Shown here: positions 9,079 through 19,007 of the stretch, in pieces | Layout: each line of letters opens with the position of its first letter | Numbering within the stretch: the first letter of the stretch is position 1 | Assembly (NCBI RefSeq): GCF_003182155.1 | Contig: NZ_QGTG01000002.1 | Span: forward strand, 310,001 to 374,000 | Origin: Chitinophaga sp. S165 | Lineage (GTDB): Bacteria; Bacteroidota; Bacteroidia; Chitinophagales; Chitinophagaceae | DNA: 64,000 bases | Reading direction: 5' to 3' | The notes under the pieces: generated by a model | The model's input: the letters and a program-made list of their open reading frames with translations, nothing else | Databases searched by the model: none | What the model was told of the DNA's origin: nothing | Translations under genes and position numbers: made by a program

Positions 9079-10650
9079 TTACAAGTCGTAATATAACTGT
9101 CGGAAGGAACTTCTCAGTCCAACCTGGAAAACCAGTTCCCTTGTTTTCCACATGTCGTTGCTTTCTCTTCTGGCAGTAACTGATGCTTCCAGGCGGAGAT
9201 TATACTTCGGGTTCAGCAGGTAAGCGGCTGTACCTTGTACGTATAAGAGGTTAGTTTTGAGTCCCTGCCCGATGTGGTTTCCAAAATCCAGTGTACGGGT
9301 GGTATAAGATTTATTAATGTCTTTACCGAAGTTCGTACCTGCTGTATCCAGTCCGTATTTGGCCAGTGTGATCTGTCCACGGAGGAAGATGCGTTTATAC
9401 CTGTAGTCTGCAATATTCACCCATTCCACAAAGTTGGCTCCCATCGGGTGCGCTAATGGCTGATTATAGTGACCATAGTTATTTAAAGTGGTACGCTGGG
9501 AATAAGTATATGGTCTTGCAGCGTTCACCTCCGTCAGGATGTTCAGGTTAGGCACCTTAAAGATATTGTTGGAACGGAAACCTGCTTGTCCCCCAAATTT
9601 ATTGGCCCACCAGCCTTTACCGGCTGTCACTTCGCTGAACTTAAATTCATCAAGAATAAACTGCCCATAGAAAGTGCTGTTCCTGGACGGTGCATACTTA
9701 ACGTTCAGACCTAACAGCGCGTTGTCAGGAGAGCCTACGGAGAACTCTACAGGACGCAGGAACACGATCGGGTTCAGGTAGCTGGCATCAAAGCCACGTT
9801 TACCGGTAGAGTCAGAGTCCTGCCATATCACGGCTTCGAATAAACCGATAGAGACCTTCTTGCTTACGTTCCAGTCCAGGTAATTGAATACACCCCATTT
9901 CTTCCTGTAGCCATTATCGTAGGATGCTTTCGGATACTGCATATCTATGAACTGCGCCCACATCGTGGTGTACTGCACTCTACCCAGGTTAGCGATCACT
10001 TTCAGGAACGGATAATTGAAAGAAGCATCAGACAGTAACATAGAGCGGTAACCGTCTCCTATAAAGTTCCTGTCGTAGCCCAGCTGGAATGTAAAATGTT
10101 TGCCAGCCTTATAATCGATCAGTGCTGATGAATATGCATAGTCGAATGCTTTACCATTTGAAAATGACTTCCATTCTCCCTGTCCAGGTACGATCTTATT
10201 AGCACGGCCAAACGCATCGAGATAAGCAGGCAGCTTCGCCTGGTTCTCATAGAACTCCGCACGGAAGGTCAGGTTCTTTCCGATGGTACCACCGGCAATA
10301 ACACCACGGGTATTTAACCATACTGTACCATTATCATTGCTATGACCTACGGTAAGGTCCGGCAGGATGCTGGCATAAAATGTATAGTCGTCTTCTTGGA
10401 CTTCCAGCAGATGCTCGCGGAATAGCTTCCTGTATAACCAGCTCTGCTTACGCGTCGTATCTCCCTTCGGGAGATCAAAATGAGGTTCGATGGAATAGTC
10501 TCGCAGCGAAGAGTGATAACCATTGCTGTCCGACCCTGATTGATAAAAGCCCAGTGAATACTGACGGCCGATTTGTGCATGCACAGTTAAGCTAAAAGGG
10601 ATACTTAAGCAAACCAGAACAAACACAGGGGTAATACATTTCTTGAACAT
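9079..10650 (-). CDS. Wzi/RemB-like outer-membrane beta-barrel protein
   Basis: About 523 aa from the ATG at 10650, which begins a clean signal peptide (MFKKCITPVFVLVCLSIPF, cleavage after VHAQ). An ATG 27 codons further upstream (10731) is in frame but would bury the signal peptide. The body alternates short aromatic beta strands and ends in RSSFRQLYYDL, a barrel-type C-terminus. The block SYLNPIVFLRPVEFSVGSP followed by DNALLGLN is, as I recall, typical of the Bacteroidota Wzi/RemB group (capsule assembly or gliding-motility outer-membrane proteins). The neighbouring exopolysaccharide region fits a role in surface attachment of polymer. Exact function is inference. Confidence 0.65.
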   Translation of the reverse strand: MFKKCITPVFVLVCLSIPFSLTVHAQIGRQYSLGFYQSGSDSNGYHSSLRDYSIEPHFDLPKGDTTRKQSWLYRKLFREHLLEVQEDDYTFYASILPDLTVGHSNDNGTVWLNTRGVIAGGTIGKNLTFRAEFYENQAKLPAYLDAFGRANKIVPGQGEWKSFSNGKAFDYAYSSALIDYKAGKHFTFQLGYDRNFIGDGYRSMLLSDASFNYPFLKVIANLGRVQYTTMWAQFIDMQYPKASYDNGYRKKWGVFNYLDWNVSKKVSIGLFEAVIWQDSDSTGKRGFDASYLNPIVFLRPVEFSVGSPDNALLGLNVKYAPSRNSTFYGQFILDEFKFSEVTAGKGWWANKFGGQAGFRSNNIFKVPNLNILTEVNAARPYTYSQRTTLNNYGHYNQPLAHPMGANFVEWVNIADYRYKRIFLRGQITLAKYGLDTAGTNFGKDINKSYTTRTLDFGNHIGQGLKTNLLYVQGTAAYLLNPKYNLRLEASVTARRESNDMWKTRELVFQVGLRSSFRQLYYDL

Positions 10651-10877
10651 AAGGAAGAATTTGCTTGCCAGCTGCAAATATAAGTGTTTAGGTGCGTTAG
10701 CCATAGTACTATATTCTATAGATTCAATCATTTATAACCTTATGCATCAAAAAATATATTAAGAAAAGAATAGATGAGACGCGGCGCAGGGGATGAAAAA
10801 TAGATAAATAGATGTAAAATAGTTTTCTTTGCATGGAACAGATAACAAAGATCCATAACGGGTTTATACAGCCGGAA

Positions 10878-12062
10878 ATGAAAATAATTTACATTACCCA
10901 TTATACAGAGCTATATGGCGCCAATAAATCCCTATTGAATTTGTTATCGGGCCTGTCTTCTTACGACATTGACATTCATCTGGTGGTACCAGCGGCCGGC
11001 AAAATAACAGAAGTTGCTGCTGCGAAAAACATCCCTTACACCGTCATCCCGTTTTATAATGAGATCCATGTCAGGGAAAAAGGTAACGCCGGATTAATAA
11101 CAAAGATCAAGGAAACAGGCAAAGGAATGATCAAGTTCCTGCACAACTGTTATATTGTTTTAAAGCACTCCTCTTTCTTCAAAGACTGTGATATCATTCA
11201 CGTCAATTCATCCGCTACGTTCATCGGAGCATATTTCGCATGGCGGATGAAAAAGCCGCTGATATGGCATATACGTGAATTCGGCTGGGCAGATTACAGG
11301 ATCAAATACAATTTTGGATATGCTTATTTCCAATACTGGCTGAATAAGGCTGTTGCTATTGTAGCGATCAGCAAAGCGATATATAACGAACGGGTTGCCA
11401 CAGCCCGGCCCCGGTATAAAGAGCTTATCTACAACGGCATTATATCCCATCAGGCATTACAGCACAATAAAGCGGACCTCCTGCATACATTGGATACAGC
11501 GTCAACCGCTCCAGTATTCACTTTCGCGATAGTAGGTCATATAAACAGTGAAAAAAATCAGATGGAGGCATTACAGGCATTTCATCTCTTACAACAGCGC
11601 TCAGATAAGGTCAGACTAATGATTGTCGGAACAGGTGCAGATGCTTATGTCCAAAAACTTATCGACTTCACGAAGGCGCACCACCTTGAAGACAAAGTAA
11701 CATTCACAGGGTTTATAGAAGACATCGAAGCTGTATATTCATCTGCCAGTTGTTTATTGATGTGCTCAAAAAATGAAGCGCTGGGACGGGTTACGATAGA
11801 AGCTATGAGTCATGGCATTCCGGTGATAGGCTTTAATGCAGCCGGTACCAAAGAAATTATCACAGATGGTTATAATGGCTTTTTGTATGATCAGGGCTAT
11901 CATGAGCTCTCTGAAAAAATGCTGTCCCTTGTAGATAACAAAAGTCAGTATGCGTCTCTTATAAAACATGCACTGGACACGGTTGAAAAATATACCATTG
12001 AGCAATGTTCTGCTTCGGTTTATAACCTCTATCTCAAATGTATGCAAACAAGCCAGGGCTAA
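10878..12062 (+). CDS. glycosyltransferase family 4 (GT-B)
   Basis: Retaining sugar transferase of 394 aa from the preferred ATG at 10878 (MKIIYITHYTELYGANKSLL). An upstream in-frame ATG at 10833 adds 15 residues with no family character. The N-terminal domain shows the GANKSLLNLLSGL glycine loop. The C-terminal domain shows FAIVGHINSEKNQMEALQAF, VTFTGFIEDIEAVYSSA and the donor-binding E-x7-E region NEALGRVTIEAMSHGIPVIG. It is the only plus-strand gene of the exopolysaccharide region and converges on fcl, sharing a hairpin terminator. Acceptor and donor cannot be assigned; it probably adds a sugar to the same polymer. Confidence 0.88.
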   Translation: MKIIYITHYTELYGANKSLLNLLSGLSSYDIDIHLVVPAAGKITEVAAAKNIPYTVIPFYNEIHVREKGNAGLITKIKETGKGMIKFLHNCYIVLKHSSFFKDCDIIHVNSSATFIGAYFAWRMKKPLIWHIREFGWADYRIKYNFGYAYFQYWLNKAVAIVAISKAIYNERVATARPRYKELIYNGIISHQALQHNKADLLHTLDTASTAPVFTFAIVGHINSEKNQMEALQAFHLLQQRSDKVRLMIVGTGADAYVQKLIDFTKAHHLEDKVTFTGFIEDIEAVYSSASCLLMCSKNEALGRVTIEAMSHGIPVIGFNAAGTKEIITDGYNGFLYDQGYHELSEKMLSLVDNKSQYASLIKHALDTVEKYTIEQCSASVYNLYLKCMQTSQG

Positions 12063-12064
12063 AA

Positions 12065-12097
12065 AAGGCTGTCTGGTTGTTACTTCCAGACAGTCTT
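12065..12097. terminator. shared terminator of the GT4 gene and the exopolysaccharide operon
   Basis: 12-bp stem (AAGGCTGTCTGG / CCAGACAGTCTT, one G-T pair) with a 9-nt loop. Six T follow on the minus strand and three on the plus strand. The fcl stop codon (12080-12082) lies in the loop, so the hairpin overlaps the last codons of fcl. Confidence 0.75.
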
Positions 12098-13012
12098 TAA
12101 TAATTCCTGATATACGCTGCTTATTCCAGCTTTAAGATCTATACCTGCTTTCCAGCCGAGACTATTGAGCTTGCTGACATCCATCAGCTTTCTTGGCGTT
12201 CCGTCAGGCTTTGAGATATCAAATACCAGCTCGCCTTCATATCCCACAATGTCTTTTATCATTATAGCCAGTTCTTTGATGCTGAGATCTTTTCCGATAC
12301 CAACATTAACAAGCCCCTCTTCGTTATAATTTTGCATGATAAAGAAACATGCATCCGCCATATCATCGGCATGCAAAAATTCTCTCAACGGACTACCTGT
12401 TCCCCATACTACTACCTGCGCTGATCCCTGTACTTTTGCCTCATGAAACTTTCGTAGCAATGCAGGCAGAACGTGAGAATTATTCAGATCATAGTTATCG
12501 TTCGGACCATACAGATTGGTAGGCATTACGGATATGAAATTGCAACCGTACTGCGCCCTGTAGGCATCACACATTTTTATACCGGCTATCTTTGCAATGG
12601 CGTATGGCTCATTGGTAGGTTCCAGCAGCCCCGTGAGCAGGTACTCCTCTTTTAGTGGCTGCGGAGCCATTTTAGGATATATACAGGAAGAGCCGAGGAA
12701 CATCAGTTTCTTCACTCCCTGCTGATATGCGGAGTGAATGATATTACTCTGTATCATCAGGTTCTCATACAGGAACTCTGCCCTGTAGGTATTGTTTGCA
12801 ACAATACCGCCTACTTTAGCAGCTGCTAAGAACACATAATCAGGTTTCTCCTTCTCAAAGAAAGCTGCCGTAGCTGCCTGATCTCTGAGATCAAGTTCTG
12901 CCGAGGTCCTGGTAACAATATTTCCGAAACCTTCTTTCTCAAGTCTTCTTACAATAGCCGATCCCACCATTCCGCGATGACCTGCTACATATATTTTATT
13001 ATGCCTTTCCAT
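12080..13012 (-). CDS. fcl: GDP-L-fucose synthase
   Basis: Bifunctional 3,5-epimerase/4-reductase of 310 aa. It turns GDP-4-keto-6-deoxy-mannose into GDP-L-fucose in the cytoplasm using NADPH. The extended SDR fold is clear: nucleotide-binding loop [15 protein letters not shown] at the N-terminus, SSCIYP motif, and catalytic Tyr/Lys in [12 protein letters not shown]. The segment [13 protein letters not shown] is also typical. It follows gmd by only 4 nt, so the two enzymes that make GDP-fucose from GDP-mannose are coupled. Last gene of the ten-gene exopolysaccharide operon. Start ATG at 13012 gives the normal length. Confidence 0.96.
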   Translation of the reverse strand: MERHNKIYVAGHRGMVGSAIVRRLEKEGFGNIVTRTSAELDLRDQAATAAFFEKEKPDYVFLAAAKVGGIVANNTYRAEFLYENLMIQSNIIHSAYQQGVKKLMFLGSSCIYPKMAPQPLKEEYLLTGLLEPTNEPYAIAKIAGIKMCDAYRAQYGCNFISVMPTNLYGPNDNYDLNNSHVLPALLRKFHEAKVQGSAQVVVWGTGSPLREFLHADDMADACFFIMQNYNEEGLVNVGIGKDLSIKELAIMIKDIVGYEGELVFDISKPDGTPRKLMDVSKLNSLGWKAGIDLKAGISSVYQELLKTVWK

Positions 13013-13016
13013 GCTA

Positions 13017-14129
13017 TTATTCGTATTGATTCAGGACATTATATCCGGCATCCTTCAATAATTTTTCCCTTTTGAACAGCGCCAGGTCAGCCGCCACCAT
13101 TTCCTTTACAAGCGCAGGAAGATCATATTTAGGCTTCCATCCTAGTTGTTCGTTAGCCTTTGTAGGATCTCCGATCAGCAGATCTACTTCAGTAGGCCTG
13201 AAGTAGCGCGGATCGATCACCACTACTTCCTGTCCTGGTTTCACATGTGTATTACCTGATACTACGCTTTTCACAATGCCTCTCTCTTCTACTCCCTTTC
13301 CTTCAAACACCACTTCGATACCTGCTTCTGCAAAGGCCATTTCGATAAAGCTTCTTACAGGTGTTGTTATACCTGTTGCGATCACATAATCTTCCGCCTT
13401 TTCCTGCTGAAGTATTAACCACATCGCTTCCACATAATCTTTTGCATGGCCCCAGTCCCTTCTTGCATCCAGGTTACCCATAAACAGCTTCTCCTGCATG
13501 CCAAGCGCGATCTTTGCTACTCCCCTGGTGATCTTCCTGGTAACAAAAGTCTCACCGCGTAAAGGGCTTTCATGGTTAAACAGAATACCATTGCAGGCAT
13601 ACATATCGTAGGCTTCCCTATAGTTCACTGTAATCCAGTATGCATACATTTTTGCCACGGCATAAGGCGAACGCGGATAGAACGGAGTTCTTTCCGATTG
13701 AGGAACTTCCTGTACCAGTCCATATAATTCGGACGTAGACGCCTGATAGATCTTAGTAGTTTTGGTGAGCCCCAGCAAACGAACAGCCTCTAATATTCTG
13801 AGCGTACCAATTCCATCTGCATTCGCTGTATATTCAGGTGTTTCGAAGCTTACCTGAACATGGCTCATTGCTCCCAGGTTAAATATTTCATCAGGCTGTA
13901 CCTGCTGAATGATACGTATAAGGTTAGTGGAATCCGTCAGATCACCATAATGCAACTTAAAGTGTACATTGGTTTCGTGAGGGTCCTGGTATAGATGATC
14001 AATACGGTCCGTATTCAGCAATGAGCTACGGCGTTTAATACCGTGCACCTCATAACCTTTCTCTAATAACAATTCAGAAAGGTATGCACCATCCTGACCA
14101 GTAATTCCTGTGATTAACGCTTTTTTCAT
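13017..14129 (-). CDS. gmd: GDP-mannose 4,6-dehydratase
   Basis: About 370 aa, first step from GDP-mannose to GDP-L-fucose. Features: NADP-binding loop [21 protein letters not shown], the family HGIKRRSS motif, catalytic STSELYG and [12 protein letters not shown] (Tyr-x3-Lys), and [16 protein letters not shown] prefer the ATG at 14129 ([16 protein letters not shown]), which is how family members begin and lies 4 nt after the glf stop. An ATG at 14144 would add five residues and overlap glf. Sits between glf and fcl in the exopolysaccharide operon. Confidence 0.96.
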   Translation of the reverse strand: MKKALITGITGQDGAYLSELLLEKGYEVHGIKRRSSLLNTDRIDHLYQDPHETNVHFKLHYGDLTDSTNLIRIIQQVQPDEIFNLGAMSHVQVSFETPEYTANADGIGTLRILEAVRLLGLTKTTKIYQASTSELYGLVQEVPQSERTPFYPRSPYAVAKMYAYWITVNYREAYDMYACNGILFNHESPLRGETFVTRKITRGVAKIALGMQEKLFMGNLDARRDWGHAKDYVEAMWLILQQEKAEDYVIATGITTPVRSFIEMAFAEAGIEVVFEGKGVEERGIVKSVVSGNTHVKPGQEVVVIDPRYFRPTEVDLLIGDPTKANEQLGWKPKYDLPALVKEMVAADLALFKREKLLKDAGYNVLNQYE

Positions 14130-14133
14130 AACA

Positions 14134-15246
14134 TTATTTAGCACTGTCTAATTCAACTCTTGCTTTTTTCAGGGCATGCGCAATAACATGGTGCATATCA
14201 TAATATTTGTATTCGGCCAGCCGTCCTCCAAATATCACGTTACTCTCGTTCAAAGAAAGCTCCCTGTATTTTTTATAAAGATCGTCATTTTTGCTATCAT
14301 TTATCGGATAGTAAGGCTCCTGCTTATCTGTCCATTCTACCGGATACTCCTTCGTGATAACAGTGCTTGGCTGTGTACCGAATTCAAAATGCTTATGCTC
14401 GATGATCCTGGTGAACGGCGTTTCCTTATCGGTATAATTCACCACAGCATTACCCTGGTAGTTAGCGATGGGCAGATGCTGATGTTCAAAATGAAGACTG
14501 CGATATTCAAGTTTACCAAAACGATAATCAAAATACTGATCTATCATGCCTGTGTACACTACCTTATCAGCGAGCGCGCACAATTCATTTCTCTGCTCAA
14601 AAAAATCAACACCCAGTCGTACATCTGCGTTGGCCAGCATCTTTTCCACCAGTACATTATAACCGCCTACTGGTATCCCCTGGTATTTGTCGTCGAAATA
14701 GTTATTGTCAAACGTAAAACGCAACGGAAGCCTTTTGATAATAAATGCAGGCAATTCCCTGGCAGACCTTCCCCACTGCTTTTCGGTATATTCCTTTATC
14801 AGTTTATGATAGATATCTTCTCCAACCAGCGACAAGGCCTGCTCTTCCAGGTTCTCGGGATTAGTTATACCAAGCTTGCTAACCTGCTCATTGATCTTTT
14901 TCTTCGCTTCCTCAGGAGTAGTTACTTTCCACAACTGATAAAAGGTATTCATGTTGAATGGAAGGTTATACAATTCTCCCTTATAGTTAGCAACAGGTGA
15001 GTTTGTATATCTGTTGAACTCAGTAAAAGAGTTTACATAATCCCATATCTCTTTGTTGCTTGTATGGAATATATGAGCACCATATTTATGAACGTTGATA
15101 CCTTCTACGTTTTCGCAATAGACATTTCCACCGATATGATTCCTCTTGTCAATAACCAGGCATTTCTTTCCTGCTTTATGTGCCTCGTTGGAAAATACCG
15201 CTCCAAACAATCCAGCTCCAACTACCAAATAATCATAATTTTTCAT
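14134..15246 (-). CDS. glf: UDP-galactopyranose mutase
   Basis: Flavoenzyme of 370 aa that interconverts UDP-galactopyranose and UDP-galactofuranose, supplying Galf residues for surface glycans. The FAD-binding loop is at the very N-terminus ([20 protein letters not shown]), followed by [20 protein letters not shown] and the active-site region [18 protein letters not shown]. Downstream motifs include [14 protein letters not shown] and [20 protein letters not shown]. The start codon overlaps the stop of the upstream GT2 gene by 4 nt (ATGA), indicating translational coupling. Its presence predicts galactofuranose in the polymer. Confidence 0.96.
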   Translation of the reverse strand: MKNYDYLVVGAGLFGAVFSNEAHKAGKKCLVIDKRNHIGGNVYCENVEGINVHKYGAHIFHTSNKEIWDYVNSFTEFNRYTNSPVANYKGELYNLPFNMNTFYQLWKVTTPEEAKKKINEQVSKLGITNPENLEEQALSLVGEDIYHKLIKEYTEKQWGRSARELPAFIIKRLPLRFTFDNNYFDDKYQGIPVGGYNVLVEKMLANADVRLGVDFFEQRNELCALADKVVYTGMIDQYFDYRFGKLEYRSLHFEHQHLPIANYQGNAVVNYTDKETPFTRIIEHKHFEFGTQPSTVITKEYPVEWTDKQEPYYPINDSKNDDLYKKYRELSLNESNVIFGGRLAEYKYYDMHHVIAHALKKARVELDSAK

Positions 15247-16001
15247 GCTCTATATTTTGAATAACCATTAACGGCCCAATGTATCAGGTAATAAATACTT
15301 CTAAGTAGTCCCAGTTTTTCTATCTTATAGTAAACAAGGAATTGTGGCTTGATCACCTTCTTCTTCTTACCTGAAGTAGAATTGCTCAATACCCTGTAAC
15401 TGGCAATTATTTCCTTATTTCCGTATGCTACTTTGCATTTCTTTAATATTTCCAGCCAGTACACGTAATCATCGCGCAGACTTCTCAGGTCTTCACGTAA
15501 ATACATTTTGCCGAATTGAGTTATATCATACAAGCCGGTCAGACAGGAAATTGAGCATGTCTTCAACAGGCTGTCGTAATTGACTTTTTCGGGCACTATA
15601 AATGGCCTCATGCACTCTTTCGAGTGCTCATCAATTCTTCTGTGAGAACCGTACACAAGACATGCATCATGTTTCTTCATTAATGCAAGCTGGCTCTCCA
15701 GGAAATTATTATTCCAAAGATCATCTGCATCAAGTAATGCAATGTATTGTCCGGCGGCACGCCTAATACCATTATTCCTGGCAGCGGCAGAACCTCCGTT
15801 AGGTTGTGAAAACAGCTGGATCCTGCTGTCCTTTTGTACATAACTGCGAATTATCTCTGCACTATTATCCTTCGATCCATCATCAACGAGGATCATTTCC
15901 CAATGCGGATATGTCTGAGCCATTACAGACTCAATTGTCTCATGTACAAATCTCCCTGCATTATAAACAGGGGTAATTATAGACACTAACCCTTTTTGCA
16001 T
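15243..16001 (-). CDS. glycosyltransferase family 2 (GT-A)
   Basis: 252 aa inverting glycosyltransferase of the GT-A fold. The N-terminus VSIITPVYNAGRFVHETIES, the VDDGSKDNS nucleotide-binding strand, GGSAAARNNGIRRAAG and the DxD-type ALLDADDLWNNNFLE motif are all present. No membrane anchor is obvious. It overlaps the upstream GT2 gene by 16 nt and glf by 4 nt, so it is tightly embedded in the operon. Donor and acceptor are unknown; by position it extends the repeat unit. Confidence 0.92.
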   Translation of the reverse strand: MQKGLVSIITPVYNAGRFVHETIESVMAQTYPHWEMILVDDGSKDNSAEIIRSYVQKDSRIQLFSQPNGGSAAARNNGIRRAAGQYIALLDADDLWNNNFLESQLALMKKHDACLVYGSHRRIDEHSKECMRPFIVPEKVNYDSLLKTCSISCLTGLYDITQFGKMYLREDLRSLRDDYVYWLEILKKCKVAYGNKEIIASYRVLSNSTSGKKKKVIKPQFLVYYKIEKLGLLRSIYYLIHWAVNGYSKYRA

Positions 16002-16711
16002 AACTTATAATTCAAATAAAACTTTGTTATTTCCCACGCCATAATAACCCTTCCTTTCAATTTCACATACAAGCGCCGGTTACTTTTACCTGTACCTGCG
16101 CTCGTGAATGCCGTATTATGCCGCCTGTATTTAATCAATGGTTCCTTCAGAAAACAGACCTTCCCGGTCATTTCACCTACCAATCCGATCCAGAGATCAT
16201 GTCCGATCTCCCTTGTATCAGGAAAAGGCAATGATTGCTGCAGGAGAGAACGCCTGAATGCCATGCATGATCCAAAATAGGTGCTTTTGAGAACATTTTT
16301 CAGCATTCCCTTTCCTGATCCATAGAAATCGAAGAAAGAAGGATACAACAGCTGTAAATGCTCATCTACAATAACCGAATCACTGACCACAAGGTCATAT
16401 TCTTTTAATATTTCGAGGCTCCGTTCTACTTTCTTTTCCTCCCATATATCATCCTGGTCTGCCAGAAAGACGAAGTCGCCCGAAACATTAGACAATGCAT
16501 TGCCAAAGTTCTTTATCACGTTGCGGAAATTGCCATGCAGCAATTTGATCCGGCTATCTTCTATTCCTTTAATTATTTCTACCGTGCTGTCTGTAGAGCC
16601 ATCGTCCGAAATGATCAATTCGTCACCTTGCCCCAGTTGAGGCAATATGGAGTTGATCTGCTCCCTGATGAACAATTCCCCGTTATATGTAGCCATGCAT
16701 ACAGAAATCAT
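15986..16711 (-). CDS. glycosyltransferase family 2 (GT-A)
   Basis: 241 aa when begun at the ATG at 16711 (MISVCMATYNGELFIREQIN), which lies 1 nt after the upstream GT4 stop. The same frame is open further upstream inside the GT4 gene, but those 36 residues do not look like protein of this family. Motifs: SDDGSTDSTVEII, then GDFVFLADQDDIWEEKKVE as the metal/nucleotide-binding DxD region, and EIGHDLWIGLVGEMTG further on. This pattern is common in rhamnosyl- and related GT2 enzymes of O-antigen clusters. Specificity not assignable. Confidence 0.9.
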   Translation of the reverse strand: MISVCMATYNGELFIREQINSILPQLGQGDELIISDDGSTDSTVEIIKGIEDSRIKLLHGNFRNVIKNFGNALSNVSGDFVFLADQDDIWEEKKVERSLEILKEYDLVVSDSVIVDEHLQLLYPSFFDFYGSGKGMLKNVLKSTYFGSCMAFRRSLLQQSLPFPDTREIGHDLWIGLVGEMTGKVCFLKEPLIKYRRHNTAFTSAGTGKSNRRLYVKLKGRVIMAWEITKFYLNYKLCKKG

Positions 16712-16712
16712 C

Positions 16713-17804
16713 TCAGTCGATCGTTTTAAGCAGGTGTATGAATTTAGCAACGGCCTGTTCCCAGGTGAATTGCTGGATATCACTATGGCCCCGTTCTGCG
16801 AAAGCCAATCTGAGGTCACGGTCTGTAATTAATTTCTGCAGGGAAGCGGCCATTCCTTCAATATCGCTTACATTGAAACAAAGCCCATTTATATTATCAC
16901 TTACAAAATCTTTGAACCCACCGATATTGGTCGTCACTACAGCACAACCGCATTGCATCGCTTCTGAAACCGGCAAGCCCCATCCTTCCGAATGTGAAGG
17001 CGACAAAAAAACTGCTGTCCGGTTATATAATTCCCGGAGTGTCTCTCTTGACGGTGTCTGATAGTATTCAATCCACTCCTCCAGGCCTTCGGGTCTGGGG
17101 GGAATACCATAAAACGTTGCTTTCAATGCAGGTATCTGTGCTTTCACAAGACGCAATGCGCGGATACCTTCTTCACAGCCTTTGTGGGGCGAAAAGTGGT
17201 AAAGCATCATTACAGTTGCCGGGTCACGTTCTGCAGGAGGCGTCGAAACATAAAACTCCTTAAAATTCAACCCGTTAAAGATCACCGTACTGGGACTTCC
17301 CATTTCCTGTATCCTATCTTTCAGCCAGGTGCAGATGGCGATCATATGTAATGGCAGACGCCAGGTATCCAGCGCCCTCTGTACCTGCCCCTTTTGGGCC
17401 ACATAGGTAAACTCAGATTCGTCGGCCTGGATAAGATATAACTTCTTTCCTTTACTGTCAGGATAGGCGGCCACATACTCCGATGTTTCCCATGATGTAG
17501 CCACTATATAATCGGCATCAGGAATAAGCGGAGCCACAGGTGCGAAAATCCATTTATTTTTTATCCCTTTCGCCAGTGGCAGCCATTGTTTATGGAACGG
17601 ATAAAAGAAGAGACAATAAAAATACCTTCCGATACCTGCTAATAACGGATTCGTTTTATATAACCACGCCAGGTGCACTATTGATATATGATATCCTTCA
17701 GCATGTAGCCGGTTGGCATATTCATAAACTACCCTAAAGCCACCCACAGGTTTCGTCCCTCTTCCCGGTACTAAAAATGTTATACTAGTTCTTCTTTCCC
17801 TCAT
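16713..17804 (-). CDS. glycosyltransferase family 4 (GT-B)
   Basis: 363 aa GT-B enzyme. The N-terminal domain begins ITFLVPGRGTKPVGGFRVVY, a pattern found in surface-glycan glycosyltransferases that carry a GGxRV loop. The C-terminal domain contains LYHFSPHKGCEEGIRAL, AVFLSPSHSEGWGLPVSEAM (the E-x7-E donor-binding region) and VVTTNIGGFKDFV. It overlaps the polymerase gene upstream by 20 nt. It probably adds one sugar of the exopolysaccharide repeat; the sugar is unknown. Confidence 0.9.
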   Translation of the reverse strand: MRERRTSITFLVPGRGTKPVGGFRVVYEYANRLHAEGYHISIVHLAWLYKTNPLLAGIGRYFYCLFFYPFHKQWLPLAKGIKNKWIFAPVAPLIPDADYIVATSWETSEYVAAYPDSKGKKLYLIQADESEFTYVAQKGQVQRALDTWRLPLHMIAICTWLKDRIQEMGSPSTVIFNGLNFKEFYVSTPPAERDPATVMMLYHFSPHKGCEEGIRALRLVKAQIPALKATFYGIPPRPEGLEEWIEYYQTPSRETLRELYNRTAVFLSPSHSEGWGLPVSEAMQCGCAVVTTNIGGFKDFVSDNINGLCFNVSDIEGMAASLQKLITDRDLRLAFAERGHSDIQQFTWEQAVAKFIHLLKTID

Positions 17805-18993
17805 CCTCCATTAATTTCTTGCTTTGCATCAGATCATACCGCATTTTGATCAATTTCTCATCAGTTTCATCTATGAAAAAGTAGTTTCTATACGGCGTTT
17901 GTCCAATCCTGATTGACTCCCGCTTGAAATGCAGTTGTAATCGCATCATAATAAATATCGCGGGTGTCAGCATCAACAGCATTTTCTTCTCCCTGATCCT
18001 GATAAGTCCTGTCAGCATAGCAAACATAAACGCAATCCCGAAGGTGAAATAATAAGAGAACCTGTCTGCTACCTCCTGTACTTCTTTCAATCCCACATTC
18101 AAAAGGATGTAAAAGATGAACATCTTTAAGAGTATTGACTCTGTAAATGCAAGCTTAAGTTTTTCAATATTCATGCTAAGCAGTACCAGGAACATCAGGT
18201 TCAGCAATGACGTAAAACTGATATTGCGCGAAAATTCAAACCCCTTTATAAGGCTCTGCCCTTTCGCAATGACTGCCCCCAGCACGCCGCCCGCAAATGG
18301 TTGTATCAGCTGCAGAAAGGAGGTGATCAGGGGCAATGTGACAAATAACGAAACGAAATACAGTACAGTTGTGAATATTAGCCCTTTTTTAGTAAGGTTC
18401 CATTTCTGGAAAAAGTAAAAAACGATATAGATCACCGCCGTATAGTGGAACATCATCGCCAGCGCTACAAGTGCATAGAATCTGAACGGTTTTATCCGGT
18501 CGCCTACAAATGCAAACAGTACGACGTGAAAGGCGATAGACTGTCTCAAAATATCAAATTCAATGATCGCAGTCAGGATCATAATAATGGCCAGGAAAAC
18601 AAGCTTGTTCCTGAATCCATTTTTATGAAGAAAAGTGAATAACGATATCGTATTGAACAACGTGATCAGAAATACAAACATCCCGAAGTCCAACCCGATA
18701 TCATGGCATAGTGCCGCGAACAGTTTATATCCAGGCTCGGTAAAGTCTTCCGTGAATGCAAGATTATGCCCCTGCAATAAGTCAAGAAAAGGTGTGCCGT
18801 GCTCATATAGCTGAATGTATACTAACCAGTCACTACCTATCTTATACCGGAAGCCTACAAAGAAAAGTATAAAGAAGAAGCCCAGAACAAATACTACATT
18901 TTTTAACTTTTTGACCGCGTCATCATCCGGCCTCAAATAATCCAGGCAGGCAGACAAGCCAAAAAACATAAAAAAAAGATAGTATGGAACCAT
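17785..18993 (-). CDS. EpsG/Wzy-like polysaccharide polymerase, multi-spanning
   Basis: 402 aa, very hydrophobic with about ten membrane segments. The pair of motifs FVGFRYKIGSDWLVYIQLYE near residue 45-65 and EFDILRQSIAFHVVLFAFV near 145-165 is the pattern of the EpsG family. Members of that family take the place of Wzy and join lipid-linked repeat units on the outer face of the inner membrane. The context (Wzz homologue and SLBB exporter upstream, transferases downstream, flippase nearby) supports the polymerase role. The C-terminal tail is hydrophilic and charged (KLMEDEGKKN). Moderately sure of the family, less of the exact reaction. Confidence 0.8.
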   Translation of the reverse strand: MVPYYLFFMFFGLSACLDYLRPDDDAVKKLKNVVFVLGFFFILFFVGFRYKIGSDWLVYIQLYEHGTPFLDLLQGHNLAFTEDFTEPGYKLFAALCHDIGLDFGMFVFLITLFNTISLFTFLHKNGFRNKLVFLAIIMILTAIIEFDILRQSIAFHVVLFAFVGDRIKPFRFYALVALAMMFHYTAVIYIVFYFFQKWNLTKKGLIFTTVLYFVSLFVTLPLITSFLQLIQPFAGGVLGAVIAKGQSLIKGFEFSRNISFTSLLNLMFLVLLSMNIEKLKLAFTESILLKMFIFYILLNVGLKEVQEVADRFSYYFTFGIAFMFAMLTGLIRIREKKMLLMLTPAIFIMMRLQLHFKRESIRIGQTPYRNYFFIDETDEKLIKMRYDLMQSKKLMEDEGKKN

Positions 18994-19007
18994 ATGTGCA
19001 AATACCT

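Noticed and set aside
10651..10731. N-terminal extension of the Wzi/RemB-like protein
   Set aside because: Starting at 10731 would place 27 polar residues before a normal signal peptide; the ATG at 10650 begins the signal directly.
14176..15000. Plus-strand open frame of 274 codons antisense to glf
   Set aside because: Lies fully inside a well-supported glf gene and has no family motifs.
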